Origin: an uncultured Gammaproteobacteria bacterium
GTDB taxonomy: Bacteria > Pseudomonadota > Gammaproteobacteria > Rariloculales > Rariloculaceae
Direction: 5' to 3'
DNA length: 26,779 nt
Assembly: GCA_946887385.1 (NCBI GenBank)
Contig: CAMPKU010000024.1
Span: forward strand, 1-26,779
The notes under the pieces were generated by a model. That model worked only from the letters and a program-made list of their open reading frames with translations. It made no database searches and was not told where the DNA came from. This document shows positions 23,465 through 26,779 of this stretch, piece after piece. Position numbers and translations under genes: made by a program. The stretch's first letter is position 1, and each line of letters opens with the position of its first letter.

Positions 23465-25354
23465 ATGGCGGACATCCTGAACATCGGTCTATCGGCACTG
23501 CTCGCGCAGCAGCGCGCGCTGACGACCACGGCCAACAACATCGCCAACGCCAGCACGCCGGGCTACAGCCGGCAGCGTGTCGAGCTCAGCGAGCGTCCCA
23601 GCGAGCGCGTGGGGCCCGGCTACGCGGGCACGGGCGTGGACGTGGCCTCGGTGCGGCGGCTTACCGACGAGATTCTGGCGAACCAGCTGCGCAGCGCCGC
23701 GGGCGGCTTCCACCGCGCCGACGCGTTCGCCTCGCTCGCCGCGTCGGTCGACGATCTGCTCGCCGGCACCGAGACCGGTCTCTCGGCCACGATGCAAACC
23801 TTCGTCAACGCGCTGCAAAATGTTTCGAACGATCCTTCGTCCAACTCGAGCCGGGAGGCGCTGCTCAGCGAAGCGCGCAACCTCGTCGCGCGGCTCGACG
23901 CGATGGACCAGCGGTTGACGGAGATTGCCGGGGAAGTGCGCACGCGCATGGGCTCCGCGGCCGAGCGGATCACCTCGCTCGGCGCCGACATCGCCGAGAT
24001 CAATCGGCAGCTGATTGCGGCCGGCACGGCCAGCGGCCGGCCCGGGCCGTCGGAGCTGCTCGATCAGCGCGACCAGGCGCTCGAGGAGCTGGCGGGGCTC
24101 GTGCAGGTAACGGCCACGCAGCAGAGCGACGGCACCACCAGCGTGTTCATCGGCACGGGGCAGGTGCTCGTGATCGGCGGCACGTCGGCGGAGGTGGTGG
24201 TGACGCCGGGCAACGCCGACCCGCTACAGCCGCAAGTCGTGATCCGCGGCTTCGGCCCCGACGTGAACGTGACGCCGTTCCTCACGGGCGGCGAGCTGGG
24301 CGGCGTGATGGATTTCAACCGCGAGATGCTGGCGCCGGCGCGCTCGGAGCTCGGCCGCATCGCGCTCGGCCTCGTCTCGACCGTGAACGCCGTTCATCGC
24401 AACGGCATGGACGCCGAGGGGCAGCTCGGCGGCGACTTCTTCTCGATCGGCGCGCCGCAAACGTTCTCATCGGCCGGCAACACCGGAACGGGCTCACTGG
24501 CCGTGACGGTAACGGGCCTGGCCGCGCTGGAGCCGACGAATTACCGCATGACGTTCGACGGCTCGGCGTACACGCTGCAGCGCGTCGACAACGGCGCCGT
24601 GGTGCCGATGACGGGGACGGGCACGGCCCTCGACCCGTTCGTCGCGGAGGGCTTGAGCATCGTCGTGAGCGGTGCGCCGGCGACGAGCGATCAGTTCTTC
24701 TTGAAGCCGCTCGAGCACATTGCCGGCACGGTGCAGTTGCTCGTGACGCGGCCCGCCGACGTCGCGGCGGCCGCGCCGACGCGCACCGGCAGTGCACTGG
24801 CGAACACCGGCACCGCAGCGATCTCCGCGGGCGAGATCGTCGACGTTACGCACGCGAGCTTGCTCAGCACGAGCACGATTGCGTTCGTGAACGCCACCAC
24901 GTACACCATCAACGGCGGCGCGCCGATCGCCTATACACCAGGCGCGGACATCGACGTGAACGGCACGCGCGTGCAGATCACGGGCACGCCGGCGGCCGGC
25001 GACGAGTTCACGATCCAGTCGAACGTGGGCGGTACGGGCGACAACCGCAACGTGCAGTCGCTGATCGAGCGAATGCGCGACAGCGTGTTCGACGGCGACG
25101 TAAGCCTGCAAGACGCCGCGGCGGGCCTGATCACGAGCGTGGGCTCGCGCACGGCCGCGGTCGGAAATCAGCGCGACGTGCAGCAGCTTGTGCTCGAGCA
25201 GAACCGCGACCGGCTCGAATCCGTGCGCGGCGTGAACCTCGACGAGGAAGCGGCCGACATGCTGCGCTTCGAGCAGCTTTACCAGGCCGCCGCGAAGATC
25301 ATGCAGGTTACCGACAGCCTGTTCCAAACGCTTCTGAACACGCTGTTGCGGTGA
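23465..25354 (+). CDS. flgK: Hook-filament junction protein FlgK (HAP1)
   Basis: The frame encodes 629 residues. The N-terminal axial part is LNIGLSALLAQQRALTTTAN, NIANASTPGYSRQRVEL, and the C-terminal part ends NLDEEAADMLRFEQLYQAAA, TDSLFQTLLNTLLR. It is longer than Salmonella FlgK (553) because of two middle modules. One runs from GNTGTGSLAVTV to SDQFFLKPL (about 24470-24714), and the other contains TYTINGGAPIAYTP and VQITGTPAAGDEFTIQ (about 24858-25026). It connects hook to filament together with FlgL and depends on chaperone FlgN, encoded on the minus arm. flgL starts only 4 bp after its stop. Confidence 0.97.
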   Translation: MADILNIGLSALLAQQRALTTTANNIANASTPGYSRQRVELSERPSERVGPGYAGTGVDVASVRRLTDEILANQLRSAAGGFHRADAFASLAASVDDLLAGTETGLSATMQTFVNALQNVSNDPSSNSSREALLSEARNLVARLDAMDQRLTEIAGEVRTRMGSAAERITSLGADIAEINRQLIAAGTASGRPGPSELLDQRDQALEELAGLVQVTATQQSDGTTSVFIGTGQVLVIGGTSAEVVVTPGNADPLQPQVVIRGFGPDVNVTPFLTGGELGGVMDFNREMLAPARSELGRIALGLVSTVNAVHRNGMDAEGQLGGDFFSIGAPQTFSSAGNTGTGSLAVTVTGLAALEPTNYRMTFDGSAYTLQRVDNGAVVPMTGTGTALDPFVAEGLSIVVSGAPATSDQFFLKPLEHIAGTVQLLVTRPADVAAAAPTRTGSALANTGTAAISAGEIVDVTHASLLSTSTIAFVNATTYTINGGAPIAYTPGADIDVNGTRVQITGTPAAGDEFTIQSNVGGTGDNRNVQSLIERMRDSVFDGDVSLQDAAAGLITSVGSRTAAVGNQRDVQQLVLEQNRDRLESVRGVNLDEEAADMLRFEQLYQAAAKIMQVTDSLFQTLLNTLLR

Positions 25355-25358
25355 CCTC

Positions 25359-26555
25359 ATGCGCGTAAGCAACGACACTTTGCGATCGGCATTTCTCGCG
25401 GCGCTCGACGATGCACGCCGCCGCGTGCTGCAAACGCAAGAGCAGGTGTCGACGGGTTTGCGCGTGAACGCGCCGTCCGACGACCCGGTGGCCGCGGCGC
25501 GTATCGCGCACTTGGACGCCTCGCTCACGCGGCTCGACCAGTATCACGCCAACGCCGGCTTCGCACGCAACCAGCTCGGCTTGGAAGAAGAAGCGGTCTC
25601 CGAAGTCATCGGCACCTTGCAGCGCGTGCGCGAGCTGATGCTGCAAGCCAATAATGCTTCGGCCAGCAGCGGCGATCGCGACATCATCGCGGCCGAGATC
25701 AGGCAGCACCGCGATGCATTGTTGGCGATCGCAAACACTACCGACGTCGACGGCCGCCACTTGTTCGGCGGCTACCGCGAGTCGACGACGCCGTTCACCG
25801 TGGGTCCCGGCGGCAACGTGATCTACAACGGCGATCAGGGGCAGCGCACGCTGCAGATCAGCGACAGCCGCTTCGTCGCGATCAACGACTCAGGCGCCGA
25901 CGTTTTCCAGCGCATTCCGCAAGGCAACGGCACGTTCGTCCTGAGCGCGGGGGCGGGAAACACCGGCACGGGCACGCTCGCGACGAGCAGCGTGGTGAAT
26001 CCGGCCGCCTGGGTGCCCGATACCTATACCGTGACGTTTCTGACACCCACGAGCTACGAGGTGCGCGGCGGCGCCAATGCGCTGATCACGGCCGGAGCGT
26101 TCGCGCCGTCGCAGTCGCTGACGTTCGCAGGGATAGAGATGCGCATCGACGGCACGCCCGCCGCGGGCGATACGTTCGCCGTTGCGCCCAGCGCGCAGCA
26201 AGACGTTTTCGCGACGCTCGATCGAGTGATCGCAGCCGTCGACGCCGGCGCTGCCGATCCGGCCGCGCGCGCTCTTTTACATAGCGACTTGGGCCAGCGC
26301 TTGACCGACGTCGATAACGCGCTCACGCGCATGATCGAAACGCGCGGCGACATCGGCGCACGAGTGCGCGCGCTCGATCAGCAGGAATCGCTGAACGCCG
26401 ATTTCGTGGTGCACCTGAAGACCACGCTATCGTCGGTGCGCGATCTCGACTACGCCGAAGCGCTGAGCCGGCTGTCGCAAGAGCTGTTCGGCCTCGACGC
26501 CGCGCAGCAAGCGTTCGCGCGCGCGCAGAATCTGTCGCTCTTCAAATATATCTAG
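25359..26555 (+). CDS. flgL: Hook-filament junction protein FlgL (HAP3)
   Basis: The frame encodes 398 residues. MRVSNDTLRSAFLAALDDAR, TGLRVNAPSDDPVAAARIAH and VDGRHLFGGYRESTTPF are FlgL/flagellin-family marks, and the C-terminus has LDYAEALSRLSQELFGLDAA, FARAQNLSLFKYI. The central insert (about 25947-26200; GNTGTGTL..., VTFLTPTSYEVRGG, MRIDGTPAAGDTFAVAP) is related to the inserts of FlgK. Its length exceeds the 317 residues of Salmonella FlgL because of this insert. It forms the outer junction layer next to flagellin. It ends the operon; flagellin has its own promoter. Confidence 0.96.
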   Translation: MRVSNDTLRSAFLAALDDARRRVLQTQEQVSTGLRVNAPSDDPVAAARIAHLDASLTRLDQYHANAGFARNQLGLEEEAVSEVIGTLQRVRELMLQANNASASSGDRDIIAAEIRQHRDALLAIANTTDVDGRHLFGGYRESTTPFTVGPGGNVIYNGDQGQRTLQISDSRFVAINDSGADVFQRIPQGNGTFVLSAGAGNTGTGTLATSSVVNPAAWVPDTYTVTFLTPTSYEVRGGANALITAGAFAPSQSLTFAGIEMRIDGTPAAGDTFAVAPSAQQDVFATLDRVIAAVDAGAADPAARALLHSDLGQRLTDVDNALTRMIETRGDIGARVRALDQQESLNADFVVHLKTTLSSVRDLDYAEALSRLSQELFGLDAAQQAFARAQNLSLFKYI

Positions 26556-26570
26556 CTCTCTGAGCCTTTC

Positions 26571-26603
26571 GGGCACCGCCGCGCGCGTCCGCGTGGGCGG
26601 CCC
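26571..26603 (+). terminator. Possible stem-loop after flgL
   Basis: GGG-CA-CCGCC (26571-26580) can pair with GGCGG-CCC (26596-26603) across a GC-rich loop. No T-tract follows, so it may be a Rho-associated or partial terminator, or merely GC-rich sequence. Confidence 0.25.
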
Positions 26604-26628
26604 GTGACTCATGTCTCATTTGCTCCCC

Positions 26629-26655
26629 TAAAGGATCGTTTGGCCTGCCCGATAC
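26629..26655 (+). promoter_or_regulatory. Sigma-28 (FliA) promoter of the flagellin gene
   Basis: TAAAGGAT - 11 nt - CCCGATAC fits the FliA consensus with exact spacing; the TAAA and CGATA cores are intact. The expected start is near 26661, leaving a 5' leader of about 95 nt before flagellin. Confidence 0.85.
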
Positions 26656-26677
26656 AGGGCCCAGACGACAGGGCTTC

Positions 26678-26692
26678 AGCCGGACGGCGGCT
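26678..26692 (+). promoter_or_regulatory. Hairpin with GGA in the flagellin leader (possible CsrA site)
   Basis: AGCCG-GACGG-CGGCT forms a 5-bp stem whose loop edge contains GGA, the core CsrA target. A second GGA is in the ribosome-binding site AGGAGAG (26742-26748). A two-site arrangement is compatible with CsrA control, but this is only a pattern match. Confidence 0.3.
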
Positions 26693-26755
26693 CGGTCGGT
26701 CGTAAGTGGCCAATGAAGGCCGTCTGGCAACAAACACTTTTAGGAGAGTAGGCAA

Positions 26756-26779
26756 ATGGCTCAAGTGATCAACACCAAC
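26756..26779 (+). CDS. fliC: Flagellin, N-terminal fragment
   Basis: Only eight codons are in the window: ATG at 26756 and M-A-Q-V-I-N-T-N, the conserved start of flagellins (many continue VASLNAQRNL). AGGAGAG at 26742-26748 is 7 nt upstream, and a sigma-28 promoter lies about 100 bp upstream. The position after flgL fits. The rest of the gene lies outside the window, so length and copy number are unknown. Confidence 0.88.

Noticed and set aside
14183..26617. Identical 14-mer GTGACTCATGTCTC at 14183 and 26604
   Set aside because: A shared 14-mer is expected about once by chance in a window this size, flanks are unrelated, and no element ends could be defined.

Overview
The window is a high-GC bacterial chromosome segment, most likely from a gammaproteobacterium. 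The evidence is a contiguous flgB-to-flgL operon with a sigma-54 promoter, sigma-28 promoters at flgM and flagellin, a divergent flgA-flgM-flgN-csrA strand, and a TtcA-type tRNA thiolase. The order or genus cannot be fixed from sequence alone. No rRNA, tRNA, CRISPR array or intact insertion sequence was seen.

Left part (1-7193). This holds the 5' part of an exported amino-acid-type solute-binding protein (minus, runs off the window), a small single-pass membrane protein of unknown function (plus), and a secreted protein with a central TonB C-terminal-like domain (minus). A tightly coupled minus-strand operon follows: membrane histidine kinase, then a response regulator with two receiver domains, then a membrane-anchored TonB-domain protein. 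The stop/start spacing is 3 bp at the first junction and a 4-bp ATGA overlap at the second.

Middle part (7194-14086). ttcA (plus) converges on a receiver plus Ser/Thr-kinase fusion gene, and their stop codons overlap. The minus-strand run thrS - FAH-family hydrolase - exported SRPBCC/START-like protein - kinase fusion follows, and thrS is not next to infC. gloB (plus) is divergent from thrS. A one-domain PilZ protein (minus) lies between gloB and the flagellar cluster.

Right part (14252-26779). The flagellar cluster has two arms. The minus-strand arm is flgA, flgM, flgN and an unusual csrA with an insertion. The plus-strand arm is flgB C D E F G H I J K L, covering rod, hook, rings, rod cap/muramidase and hook-filament junction, followed by the first eight codons of a flagellin gene. 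A near-consensus sigma-54 promoter precedes flgB, and sigma-28 promoters precede flgM and flagellin. This fits a staged hierarchy: sigma-54 plus an activator switches on hook-basal-body genes, then FliA switches on flagellin and FlgM. PilZ (c-di-GMP) and CsrA (RNA binding) are likely extra control layers.

A dispersed hairpin element built from the unit GGGGACGGATT and its reverse complement occurs three times (about 1332-1467, 9382-9473, 16076-16155), always between genes. It looks like a REP/REPIN-type or similar non-autonomous mobile repeat. One copy lies inside the flgA/flgB control region and another directly precedes the kinase-fusion gene. The least ordinary items are this repeat family, the inserted CsrA, the receiver-kinase fusion, and the two TonB-domain proteins without ExbB/ExbD nearby.
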